A DNA stretch of 64,000 nt from Arenicola marina (lineage: Eukaryota > Annelida > Polychaeta > Arenicolidae). The translations under genes were made by a program, and so were the position numbers. A model generated the notes under the pieces. The model worked only from the letters and a program-made list of their open reading frames with translations. It made no database searches and was not told where the DNA came from. Positions 52,490 through 62,329 of this stretch are shown piece after piece (within the stretch, counting starts at the first letter, position 1; each line of letters begins with the position of its first letter). The DNA lies in the NCBI GenBank assembly GCA_964019135.1, contig OZ025265.1, forward strand, positions 4,470,318 to 4,534,317. The letters are read 5' to 3'.

Positions 52490-55400
52490 CTCTCAATGCC
52501 CTTGTGGTGGTTCTCTCAATGCCCTCGTGGTGGTTCTCTCCATGCCCTCGTGGTGGTTCTCTCAATGCCCTTCTGGTGGTTCTCTCAATGCCCTTGTGGT
52601 GGTTCTCTCCATGTCCTCGTGGTGGTTCTCTCAATGCCCTCGTGGTGGTTCTCTCAATGCCCTGGTGGTGGTTCTCTTCATGCCCTTGTGGTGGTTCTCT
52701 CAATGCCCTTGTGGTGGTTCTCTCAATGCCCTTGTGGTGGTTCTCTTCATGCCCTTGTGGTGGTTCTCTCAATGCCCTCGTGGTGGTTCTCTCCATGCCC
52801 TCGTGGTGGTTCTCTCAATGCCCTCGTGGTGGTTCTCTCCATGCCCTTGTGGTGGTTCTCTCAATGCCCTCGTGGTGGTTCTCTCCATGCTCTCGTGGTG
52901 GTTCTCTCAATGCCCTTCTGGTGGTTCTTTCAATGCCCTGGTAGTGGTTCTCTCAATGCCCTTGTGGTGGTTCTCTCAATGCCCTGGTGGTGGTTCTCTC
53001 AATGCCCTTGTGATGGTTCTCTCAATGCCCTGGTGGTGGTTCTCTCAATGCCCTCGTGGTGGTTCTCTCCATGCCCTCGGGGTGGTTCTCTCAATGCCCT
53101 CGTGGTGGTTCTCTTAATGCCCTGGTGGTGGTTCTCTCAATGCCCTGGTGGTGGTTCTCTTAATGCCCTCGTGGTAGTTCTCTCAATGCCCTCGTGGTGG
53201 TTCTCTCCATGCCCTCGTGGTAGTTCTCTCAATGCCCTCGTGGTGGTTCTCTCAATGCCCTTGTGGTGGTTCTCTCAATGCCCTCGTGGTGGTTCTCTCA
53301 ATGCCCTCGTGGTGGTTCTCTCAATGCCCTTCTGGTGGTTCTCTCAATGCCCTGGTGGTGGTTCTCTCAATGCCCTCGTGGTGGTTCTCTCAATGCCCTT
53401 GTGGTGGTTCTCTAAATGCCCTTCTGGTGGTTCTCTCAATGCCCTGATAGTGGTTCTCTCAATGCCCTCGTGGTGGTTCTCTCGATGCCCTGGTGGTGGT
53501 TCTCTCAATGCCCTGGTGATGGTTCTCTCAATGACCTCGTGGTGGTTCTCTCAATGCCCTTGTGGTGGTTCTCTCAATGCCCTCGTGGTGGTTCTCTCCA
53601 TGCCCTCGTGGTGGTTCTCTCAATGCCCTCGTGGTGGTTCTCTCGATGCCCTGGTGGTGGTTCTCTCAATGCCCTTGTGGTGGTTCTCTTAATGCCCTTG
53701 TGGTGGTTCTCTCAATGCCCTTATGGTGGTTCTCTCAATGCCCTTGGGGTGGTTCTCTCAATGCCTTTGTGGTGGTTCTCTCAATGCCCTCGTGGTGGTT
53801 CTCTCAATGCCCTCGTGGTGGTTCTCTCAATGCCCTGGTGGTGGTTCTCTCAATGCCCTGGTGGTGGTTCTCTCAATGCCCTGGTGGTGGTTCTCTGAAT
53901 GCCCTCGTGGTGGTTCTCTGAATGCCCTTGTGGTGGTTCTCTCAATGCCCTCGTGGTGGCTCTCTCAATGCCCTTGTGATGGTTCTCTCAATGCCCTTGT
54001 GGTGGTTCTCTCAATGCCCTCGTGGTGGTTCTCTCGATGCCCTTGTGGTGGTTCTCTCAATGCCCTCGTGGTGGTTCTCTCAATGCCCTTGTGGTGGTTC
54101 TCTCAATGCCCTCGTGGTGGTTCTCTCAATGCCCTGGTGGTGGTTCTCTCAATGCCCTGGTGGTGGTTCTCTTCATGCCCTTGTGGTGATTCTCTCAATG
54201 CCCTGGTGGTGGTTCTCTTCATGCCCTTGTGGTGGTTCTCTCAATGCCCTCGTGGTGGGTCTCTCAATGCCCTTGTGGTGGTTCTCTCAATGCCCTCGTG
54301 GTGGTTCTCTTGATGCCCTGGTGGTGGTTCTCTCAATGCCTTCGTGGTGGTTCTCTCAATGCCCTGGTGGTGGTTCTCTCAATGCCCTGGTGGTGGTTCT
54401 CTCAATGCCCTCGTGGTGGTTCTTTCAATGCCCTGGTGGTGGTTCTCTCCATGCCCGCGTGGTGGTTCTCTCAATGCCCTCGTGGTGGTTCTCTCAATGC
54501 CCTTGTTGTGGTTCTCTCAATGCCCTCGTGGTGGTTCTCTCAATGCCCTGGTGGTGGTTCTCTCAATGCCTTCATGGTGGTTCTCTCAATGCCCTGGTGG
54601 TGGTTCTCTCAATGCCCTTGTGGTGGTTCTCTCAATGCCCTGGTGTTGGTTCTCTCAATACCCTCGTGGTGGTTCTCTCAATGCCCTTGTGATGGTTCTC
54701 TCCATACCCTTGTGGTGGTTCACTCAATGCCCTTCCGGTGGTTCTCTCAATGCCCTTGTGGTGGTTCTCTCAATGCCCTGGTGGTGGTTCTCTCAACGCC
54801 CTGGTTGTGGTTCTCTTAATGCCCTGGTTGTGGTTCTCTTGATGCCCTTGTGGTGGTTCTCTCAATGCCCTCGTGGTGGTTCTCTCAATGCCCTGGTGGT
54901 GGTCCTCTCAATGCCCTCGTGGTGGTTCTCTCAATGCCCTTGTGATGGTTCTCGCCATGCCCTTGTGGTGGTTCTCTCCATGCCCTCGTGGTGGTTCTCT
55001 CAATGCCCCGGTAGTGGTTCTCTCAATGCCCTGGTGGTGGTTCTCTCAATGCCCTCGTGGTGGTTCTCTCAATGCCCTGGTGGTGGTTCTCTCAATGCCC
55101 TGGTGGTGGTTCTATCAATGCCCTTGTGGTGGTTCTCTCAATGCCCTCGTGGTGGTTCTCTGAATGCCCTCGTGGTGGTTTTCTCAATGCCCTCGTGGTG
55201 GTTCTCTCAATGCCCTTGTGGTGGTTCTCTCAATGCCCTGGTGGTTGTTCTCTCAATGCGCTGGTGGTGGTTCTCCCAATGCCCTTGTGGTGGTTCTCTC
55301 AATGCCTTCGTGGTGGTTCTCTCAATGCCCTTGTGATGGTTCTCGCCATGCCCTTGTGGTGGTTCTCTCCATGCCCTCGTGGTGGTTCTCTCAATGCCCT

Positions 55401-56565
55401 GGTGGTGGTCCTCTCAATGCCCTCGTGGTGGTTCTCTCAATGCCCTTGTGATGGTTCTCGCCATGCCCTTGTGGTGGTTCTCTCCATGCCCTCGTGGTGG
55501 TTCTCTCAATGCCCCGGTAGTGGTTCTCTCAATGCCCTGGTGGTGGTTCTCTCAATGCCCTCGTGGTGGTTCTCTCAATGCCCTGGTGGTGGTTCTCTCA
55601 ATGCCCTGGTGGTGGTTCTATCAATGCCCTTGTGGTGGTTCTCTCAATGCCCTCGTGGTGGTTCTCTGAATGCCCTCGTGGTGGTTTTCTCAATGCCCTC
55701 GTGGTGGTTCTCTCAATGCCCTTGTGGTGGTTCTCTCAATGCCCTGGTGGTTGTTCTCTCAATGCGCTGGTGGTGGTTCTCCCAATGCCCTTGTGGTGGT
55801 TCTCTCAATGCCTTCGTGGTGGTTCTCTCAATACCCTCGTGGTGGTTCTCTCAATTCCCTTGTGGTGGTTCTCTCAATGCCCTCGTGGTGGTTCTCTGAA
55901 TGCCCTCGTGGTGGTTTTCTCAATGCCCTCGTGGTGGTTCTCTCAATGCCCTTGTGGTGGTTCTCTCAATGCCCTTGTGGTGGTTCTCTCAATGCCCTGG
56001 TGGTGGTTGTCTCAATGCCCTTGTGGTGGTTCTCTTAATGCCCTCGTGGTGGTTCTCTCAATGCTCTCGTGGTGGTTCTCTCAATGCCCTTGTGGTGGTT
56101 CTCGCAATGCCCTTGTGGTGGGTTTCTCAATGCCCTGGTGGTGGTTCTCTTAATGCCCTCGTGGTGGTTCTCTCGATGCCCTTGTGGTGGTTCTCTCAAT
56201 GCCCTCGTGGTGGTTCTCTCAATGCCCTTGTGGTGGTTCTCTCAATGCCCTGGTGGTGGTTCTCTCAATGCCCTGGTGTTGGTTCTCTCAATACCCTCGT
56301 GGTGGTTCTCTCAATGCCCTTGTGATGGTTCTCTCCATACCCTTATGGTGGTTCCCTCAATGCCCTCGTGGTGGTTCTCTCAATGCCCTGGTGGTGGTTC
56401 TCTCAATGCCCTGGTGTTGGTCCTCTCAATACCCTCGTGGTGGTTCTCTCAATGCCCTTGTGATGGTTCTCTCCATACCCTTGTGGTGGTTCCCTCAATG
56501 CCCTCGTGGTGGTTCTCTCAATGCCCTTGTGGTGGTAGTCTCAATGCCCTTGTGGTGGTTCTCTT
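52490..56565 (+). repeat. 23-bp minisatellite array, 177 units
   Basis: The unit reads CTCTCAATGCCC followed by TCGTGGTGGTT, with frequent variants in the middle (CCTTGTGG, CCTGGTGG, CCTCGTGG) and CAATG/CCATG alternation. The first TCAATG is at 52,493 and the last at 56,541, a distance of 4,048 bp or exactly 176 x 23, so no net indel has accumulated. The unit is A-poor (2 of 23). Because 23 is not a multiple of three and the unit has no stop in any forward phase, all three forward frames are open and encode the same 23-residue cycle (MPSWWFSQCPRGG, then SLNALVVVLS). These are arithmetic artefacts and not genes. Confidence 0.97.
54862..55826 (+). repeat. 506-bp (22-unit) duplication inside the 23-bp array
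   Basis: About 54,862-55,320 recurs as 55,368-55,826 at a spacing of 506 bp. Shared variants: GGTCCTCTCAATG (54,901 and 55,407), CTCGCCATGCC (54,951 and 55,457) and GGTTCTATCAATG. A third CTCGCCATG at 55,342 fits a 17-unit (391-bp) register. The duplication is nearly perfect, so it is recent compared with the divergence among single units. Confidence 0.87.
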
Positions 56566-56782
56566 ATCTCGGTAGAGGTATCGAGGGTGAAAACAGTTGT
56601 TTTGTTGGGAGGAATATCAATTTTATTGACATCAATACAAGTAATCTGGGTCACACACCCGACGACAACAGACGGGCAGCCCATGAGTTACCCAGGTAGT
56701 CGTTAGAGGCGATCAACACACATGCACGCTCAGTGCAGAAAAATACCATTGTTGATGATGCGGAGAGTATCGGGTGGGCCAA

Positions 56783-56804
56783 GGGGGAGGGAGATGGGTG
56801 GGGG
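56783..56804 (+). other. Canonical G-quadruplex motif in unique DNA
   Basis: Four G-runs (G5, G3, G3, G5) separated by loops of 1, 4 and 1 nt, which fits the usual G3+/loop 1-7 rule. It lies outside any array. A second G-rich stretch follows at about 56,835-56,857 but has fewer qualifying runs. Confidence 0.7.
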
Positions 56805-57158
56805 TGCAGATGGGCGGTGGTATTGTGGATGGCAGGGGACGGAAGGGGGTAGGGGAGGCAGTGGCACCTCTGCAGTGGTGTTCATCATGGTGTTTCCGGC
56901 GTTGTCCTCTCTCCATAGTTTCACGCCGTGGGGAATGGGTCTGAGCCAAAGGTATCATACCATTACGTGTCCTACACCTCTCACATCGGTGCGGGCGTTT
57001 ATTCAGCATATTGCATGACGGGGGGTGGGATTGGTGAGGGCCATTTGCTTTTTGTTTACTTCCCGGAATATTAACAACATTCAGGACGAAAGTTATAGCA
57101 TAATAAGTTGTTTTTAAATGTAGGAACAACACCTGTGTTTGTTGCCCACGTCATTTTA

Positions 57159-57183
57159 AACAAGTCGTCAAAACTGACTTGTT
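57159..57183. other. Perfect inverted repeat, 8-bp arms with a 9-nt loop
   Basis: AACAAGTC and GACTTGTT flank GTCAAAACT. A stem-loop is possible, but nothing nearby assigns a role. Confidence 0.45.
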
Positions 57184-57287
57184 CATAAACTTTATTGGTG
57201 AGGGATACCAGTCTAGTATTGTGCATCTGTGTCTTATATCAGTTAGCTACCTAGAACATGCTTAAAGATAAGCGTGACAAGGGTGGT

Positions 57288-57500
57288 GGCGAGCGACGTG
57301 GCGAGGGGCGTGGCGAGGGGCGCGGCGAGGGGCGTGGCGAGGGGTGTGGCGAGGGGCGTGGCGAGGGGTGTGGCGAGGGGTGTGGCGAGGGTTGTGGCGA
57401 GGGGCGTGACAACGGGTTTGGCGAGGGGCGTGGCGAGGGGCGTGGCGAGAGGCGTGGCGAGGGACGTGGCGAGGGGCGTGGCAAGGGGCGTGGCGAGGGT
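57288..57500 (+). repeat. 12-bp CpG-rich minisatellite, about 18 units
   Basis: The unit is GGCGAGGGGCGT, with T-for-C (GGGGTGT) and a few other substitutions, in uninterrupted 12-bp steps. CpG sites remain in most units, and the T variants look like deamination products. Since 12 is a multiple of three, several frames are open on both strands (for example repeated ATPL on minus, running 57,243-57,608); I regard these as artefacts. Confidence 0.95.
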
Positions 57501-57640
57501 TTCCAAGATAAAATGAGGTTGACATACCTGGAATGGAATTTGACCTAGTGCCTGGTGTTCAGAAGCTGTGTGTGGTCCCCACTCAGAAAGCCGGGTTCTC
57601 AAATCCATGCCATCTATATAATTATAGGCTTACGTGCCAT

Positions 57641-57654
57641 TTGTACATGTACAA
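57641..57654. other. 14-bp perfect palindrome TTGTACATGTACAA
   Basis: It reads the same on both strands with no spacer. It could be a binding site for a dimeric protein or chance in AT-rich DNA; there is no context to choose between these. Confidence 0.5.
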
Positions 57655-57958
57655 GGTAACATGCCAGTTATATACTTACAGGACTATACATGTTTTATGT
57701 ATATAATTACCTTATCGTTATTGTACGATTTCCTGAAAAAAGCTTGCTTTGATCACCGGAGCTAAGTCGATTTTTTTTATTTATCGATTATCTTTGCACG
57801 ATGATCTGAGAGCAAACTGCTTGTCAAACATAGAGGGCATAACATACGGCATTGCACTCGGCCATACAACTTTTTTGCTTTGAAATGTTCTTATCCGTTA
57901 TTGGGCTCACTACAGACGATTGCACATCAAGGGAGATGGTAGTTAATGTCTTTACCAA

Positions 57959-58081
57959 TTAGTGTAGAGTAGTGCAGGTACCTTTACCGCAGTTGCCGTT
58001 GCCAACTGAGGACTTCAGAACTGTCTCAAAGATAACGATTGCTGCCATGGCACAGATGTTGAGGAGGCAAACTGCTATCAT
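57959..58081 (-). CDS. Weak candidate small secreted/membrane peptide or first exon
   Basis: A 40-codon open frame starts at an ATG at 58,081 with G at -3 and stops at 57,959. It lies almost wholly in unique DNA. It begins MIAVCLLNICAMAAIVIF, an uncharged hydrophobic run that could be a signal peptide or membrane segment, followed by a short Gly/Asn/Cys-rich tail. Codons are mixed and GC-ending, unlike the repeat frames around it. A GTAAAG that could be a splice donor sits on the minus strand just after 57,988 (exon ending GGCAACTGCG), so this may be a first exon of 31 codons. The same frame continues upstream into the 51-bp array, so the start is uncertain. I do not recognise a family, and chance is a real alternative. 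Confidence 0.2.
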   Translation of the reverse strand: MIAVCLLNICAMAAIVIFETVLKSSVGNGNCGKGTCTTLH

Positions 58082-59589
58082 GTCACTGTGATCATGAACC
58101 GACTTCCTGACATGTTCGTGACTCGGCGTTATTCGCCAGGGCGGCTCTAGCTTGTATTCTACACGAGGAAGGGGGTGGGAGGGGACAGGGGGCGGCTCTA
58201 GCTTGTATTCTACACGAGGAAGGGGGTGGGAGGGGACAGGGGGCGGCTCTAGCTTGTATTCTACACGAGGAAGGGGGTGGGAGGGAACAGGGGGCGGCTC
58301 TAGCTTGTATTCTACACGAGGAAGGGGGTGGGAGGGAACAGGGGGCGGCCCTAGCTTGTATTCTACGCGAGGAGGAGGTGGGAGGGAACAGGGGGCGAGT
58401 ATAGCTCGTATTCTACACGAGGCAGGGGGTGGGAGGGAACAGGGGGCGGCTCTAGCTTGTATTCTACACGAGGAAGGGGATGGGAGGGAACAGGGGGCGG
58501 CTCTAGCTTGTATTCTACACGAGGAAGGGGGTGGGAGGGAACAGGGGGCGGCTCTAGCTTGTATTCTACGCAACGAAGGGGGTGGGAGGGACCAGGGGGC
58601 GGCTCTAGCTTGTATTCTACACGAGGAAGGGGGTGGGAGGGAACAGGGGGCGGCTCTAGCTTGTATTCTACACGAGGAAGGGGGTGGGAGGGAACAGGGG
58701 GCGGCTCTAGCTTGTATTCTACACGAGGAAGGGGGTGGGAGGGAACAGGGGGCGGCTCTAGCTTGTATTCTACACGAGAAAGGGGGTGGGATGGAACAGG
58801 GGGTGGCTCTAGCTTGTATTCTACACGAGGAAGGGGGTGGGAGGGAACAGGGGGCGGCTCTAGCTTGTATTCTACACGAGAAAGGGGGTGGGAGGGAACA
58901 GGGGGTGGCTCTAGCTTGTATTCTACACGAGGAAGGGGGTGGGAGGGAACAGGGGGTGGCTCTAGCTTGTATTCTACACGAGAAAGGGGGTGGGAGGGAA
59001 CAGGGGGTGGCTCTAGCTTGTATTCTACACAAGGAAGGGGGTGGGAGGGAACAGGGGGCGGCTCTAGCTGGTATTCTACACGAGGAAGGGGGTGGGAGGG
59101 AACAGGGGGCGGCTCTAGCTTGTATTCTACGCAACGAAGGGGGTTGGAGGGAACAGGGGGCGGCTCTAGCTGGTATTCTACACGAGGAAGGGGGTGGGAG
59201 GGAACAGGGGGTGGCTCTAGCTTGTATTCTACACGAGGAAGGGGGTGAGAGGGAATAGGGGGTGGCTCTAGCTTGTATTCTACGCGAGGAAGGGGGTGGG
59301 AGGGAACAGGGGGTGGCTCTAGCTTGTATTCTACGCGAGGAAGGGGGTGGGAGGGAACAGGGGGCGGCTCTAGCTTGTATTCTACACGAGGAAGGGGGTG
59401 GGAGGGAACAGGGGGCGGCTCTAGCTTGTATTCTACACGAGGAAGGGGGTGGGAGGGAACAGGGGGCGGCTCTAGCTTGTATTCTACACGAGGAAGGGGG
59501 TGGGAGGGAACAGGGGGCGGCTCTAGCTTGTATTCTACACGAGGAAGGGGGTGGGAGGGAACAGGGGGCGGCTCTAGCTTGTATTCTAC

Positions 59590-60720
59590 ACGAGGAAAGG
59601 GGTGGGAGGGAACAGGGGGCGGCTCTAGCTTGTATTCTACACGAGGAAGGGGGTGGGAGGGAACAGGGGGCGGCTCTAGCTTGTATTCTACACGAGGAAG
59701 GGGGTGGGAGGGAACAGGGGGCGGCTCTAGCTTGTATTCTACACGAGGAAGGGGGTGGGAGGGAACAGGGGGTGGCTCTACCTTGTATTCTACACGAGGA
59801 AGGGGGTGGGAGGGAACAGGGGGCGGCTCTAGCTTGTATTCTACACGAGGAAGGGGGTGGGAGGGAACAGGGGGCGGCTCTAGCTTGTATTCTACACGAG
59901 GAAGGGGGTGGGAGGGAACAGGGGGCGGCTCTAGCTTGTATTCTACACGAGGAAAGGGGTGGGAGGGAACAGGGGGCGGCTCTAGCTTGTATTCTACACG
60001 AGGAAGGGGGTGGGAGGGAACAGGGGGCGGCTCTAGCTTGTATTCTACACGAGGAAGGGGGTGGGAGGGAACAGGGGGCGGCTCTAGCTTGTATTCTACA
60101 CGAGGAAGGGGGTGGGAGGGAACAGGGGGTGGCTCTAGCTTGTATTCTACACGAGGAAGGGGGTGGGAGGGAACAGGGGGCGGCTCTAGCTTGTATTCTA
60201 CACGAGGAAGGGGGTGGGAGGGAACAGGGGGCGGCTCTAGCTTGTATTCTACACGAGGAAGGGGGTGGGAGGGAACAGGGGGCGGCTCTAGCTTGTATTC
60301 TACACGAGGAAGGGGGTGGGAGGGAACAGGGGGCGGCTCTAGCTTGTATTCTACACGAGGAAGGGGGTGGGAGGGAACAGGGGGCGGCTCTAGCTTGTAT
60401 TCTACACGAGGAAAGGGGTGGGAGGGAACAGGGGGCGGCTCTAGCTTGTATTCTACACGAGGAAGGGGGTGGGAGGGAACAGGGGGCGGCTCTAGCTTGT
60501 ATTCTACACGAGGAAGGGGGTGGGAGGGAACAGGGGGCGGCTCTAGCTTGTATTCTACACGAGGAAGGGGGTGGGAGGGAACAGGGGGTGGCTCTAGCTT
60601 GTATTCTACACGAGGAAGGGGGTGGGAGGGAACAGGGGGCGGCTCTAGCTTGTATTCTACACGAGGAAGGGGGTGGGAGGGAACAGGGGGCGGCTCTAGC
60701 TTGTATTCTGCACGAGGAAG
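59590..60720 (+). repeat. 7- and 9-unit higher-order repeats in the 51-bp array
   Basis: The GGAAAGGGGTGGG variant is at 59,594, 59,951 and 60,410, spaced 357 and 459 bp (7 and 9 units). A GGGGGTGGCTC variant follows each at a matching distance (about 59,772, 60,130 and 60,589). This shows small-block amplification in the homogeneous core of the array. Confidence 0.75.
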
Positions 60721-62329
60721 GGGGTGGGAAGGAACAGGGGGCGGCTCTAGCTTGTATTCTGCACGAGGAAGGGGGTGGGAGGGAACAGGGGGCGGCTCTA
60801 GCTTGTATTCTACACGAGGAAGGGGGTGGGAGGGAACAGGGGGCGGCTCTAGCTTGTATTCTACACGAGGAAGGGGGTGGGAGGGAACAGGGGGTGGCTC
60901 TAGCTTGTATTCTACACGAGGAAGGGGGTGCGAGGGAACAGGGGGTGGCTCTAGCTTGTATTCTACACGAGGAAGGGGGTGGGAGGGAACAGGGGGTGGC
61001 TCTAGCTTGTATTCTACACGAGGAAGGGGGTGGGAGGGAACAGGGGGTGGCTCTAGCTTGTATTCTACACGAGGAAGGGGGTGCGAGGGAACAGGGGGCG
61101 GCTCTAGCTTGTATTCTACACGAGGAAGGGGGTGGGAGGGAACAGGGGGTGGCTCTAGCTTGTATTCTACACGAGGAAGGGGGTGGGAGGGAACAGGGGG
61201 TGGCTCTAGCTTGTATTCTACACGAGGAAGGGGGTGGGAGGGAACAGGGGGCGGCTCTAGCTTGTGTTCTACACGAGGAAGGGGGTGGGAGGGAACAGGG
61301 GGCGGCTCTAGCTTGTATTCTACACGAGGAAGGGGGTGGGAGGGAACAGGGGGCGGCTCTAGCTTGTATTCTACACGAGGAAGGGGGTGGGAGGGAACAG
61401 GGGGTGGCTCTAGCTTGTATTCTACACGAGGAAGGGGGTGGGAGGGAACAGGGGGCGGCTCTAGCTTGTATTCTACACGAGGAAGGGGGTGGGAGGGAAC
61501 AGGGGGCGGCTCTAGCTTGTATTCTACACGAGGAAGGGGGTGGGAGGGAACAGGGGGTGGCTCTAGCTTGTATTCTACACGAGGAAGGGGGTGGGAGGGA
61601 ACAGGGGGCGGCTCTAGCTTGTATTCTACACGAGGAAGGGGGTGGGAGGGAACAGGGGGCGGCTCTAGCTGGTATTCTACACGAGGAAGGGGATGGGAGG
61701 GAACAGGGGGCGGCTCTAGCTTGTATTCTACACGAGGAAGGGGATGGGAGGGAACAGGGGGCGGCTCTAGCTTGTATTCTACACGAGGAAGGGGGTGGGA
61801 GGGAACAGGGGGTGGCTCTAGCTTGTATTCTACAATAGGAAGGGGGTGGGAGGGAACAGGGGGCGGCTCTAGCTGGTATTCTACACGAGGAAGGGGATGG
61901 GAGGGAACAGGGGGCGGCTCTAGCGTGTATTCTACACGAGGAAGGGGGTGGGAGGGAAAAGGGGGCGGCTCTAGCTGGTGTTCTACACGAGGAAGGGGAT
62001 GGGAGGGAACAGGAGGCGGCTCTAGCTTGTATTCTACACGAGGAAGGGGGTGGGAGGGAACAGGGGGCGGCTCTAGCTGGTGTTCTACACGAGGAAGGGG
62101 ATGGGAGGGAACAGGGGGCGGCTCTAGCTTGTATTCTACACGAGGAAGGGGGTGGGAGGGAACAGGGGGTGGCTCTAGCTTGTATTCTACACGAGGAAGG
62201 GGGTGGGAGGGACCAGGGGGTGGCTCTAGCTTGTATTCTACGCGAGGAAGGGGATGGGAGGCAACAGGGGGCGGCTCTAGCTTGTATTCCACACGAGGAA
62301 GGGGGTGGGAGGGAACAGGGGCGGCTCTA

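Larger units (their letters stand above)
56566..57287. other. Unique island between the 23-bp and 12-bp arrays
   Basis: About 720 bp without tandem repeats. The left half is G-rich and holds a G-quadruplex motif at 56,783-56,804; the right half is AT-rich, with a hairpin at 57,159-57,183. TTTATT at about 57,191 would be AATAAA on the minus strand, but no transcript end can be tied to it. Open frames on either strand (up to 139 codons on minus, 56,713-57,132) are of low complexity or resemble nothing I know. No gene is called. Confidence 0.75.
57501..58137. other. Unique AT-rich island before the 51-bp array
   Basis: About 640 bp of ordinary non-repetitive sequence, the best candidate in the window for normal intergenic or intronic DNA. 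It contains a 14-bp palindrome at 57,641-57,654, several T-runs and the small minus-strand open frame described separately. GGGTTCTCAAATCC near 57,592 resembles a split tRNA B-box, but no tRNA fold or A-box was found. Confidence 0.75.

Noticed and set aside
52496-53692. 398-codon forward frame rich in Trp, Gly and Val
   Set aside because: A product of a 23-bp unit with no stop in any phase; the other two forward frames encode the same cycle.
56713-57132. 139-codon minus-strand open frame in the unique island
   Set aside because: Low-complexity Pro/His/Thr-rich translation of G-rich DNA, no recognised domain, and overlapping open frames on the plus strand.
57243-57608. 121-codon minus frame with ATPL repeats
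   Set aside because: Mostly the 12-bp array; the unique 36 residues at its start resemble no family I recognise.
57575-57620. tRNA or tRNA-derived SINE suggested by GGGTTCTCAAATCC
   Set aside because: The B-box-like motif has extra bases, and no A-box, cloverleaf or SINE tail was found.
51957-58137. Transposon or retroelement ends in the unique spacers
   Set aside because: No terminal repeats, target-site duplications or coding remnants could be identified.
58363-62292. 1,309-codon minus-strand proline-rich frame
   Set aside because: Produced by the 51-bp unit (17 codons) with four of six frames open; single-base slips break it and no gene signals accompany it.
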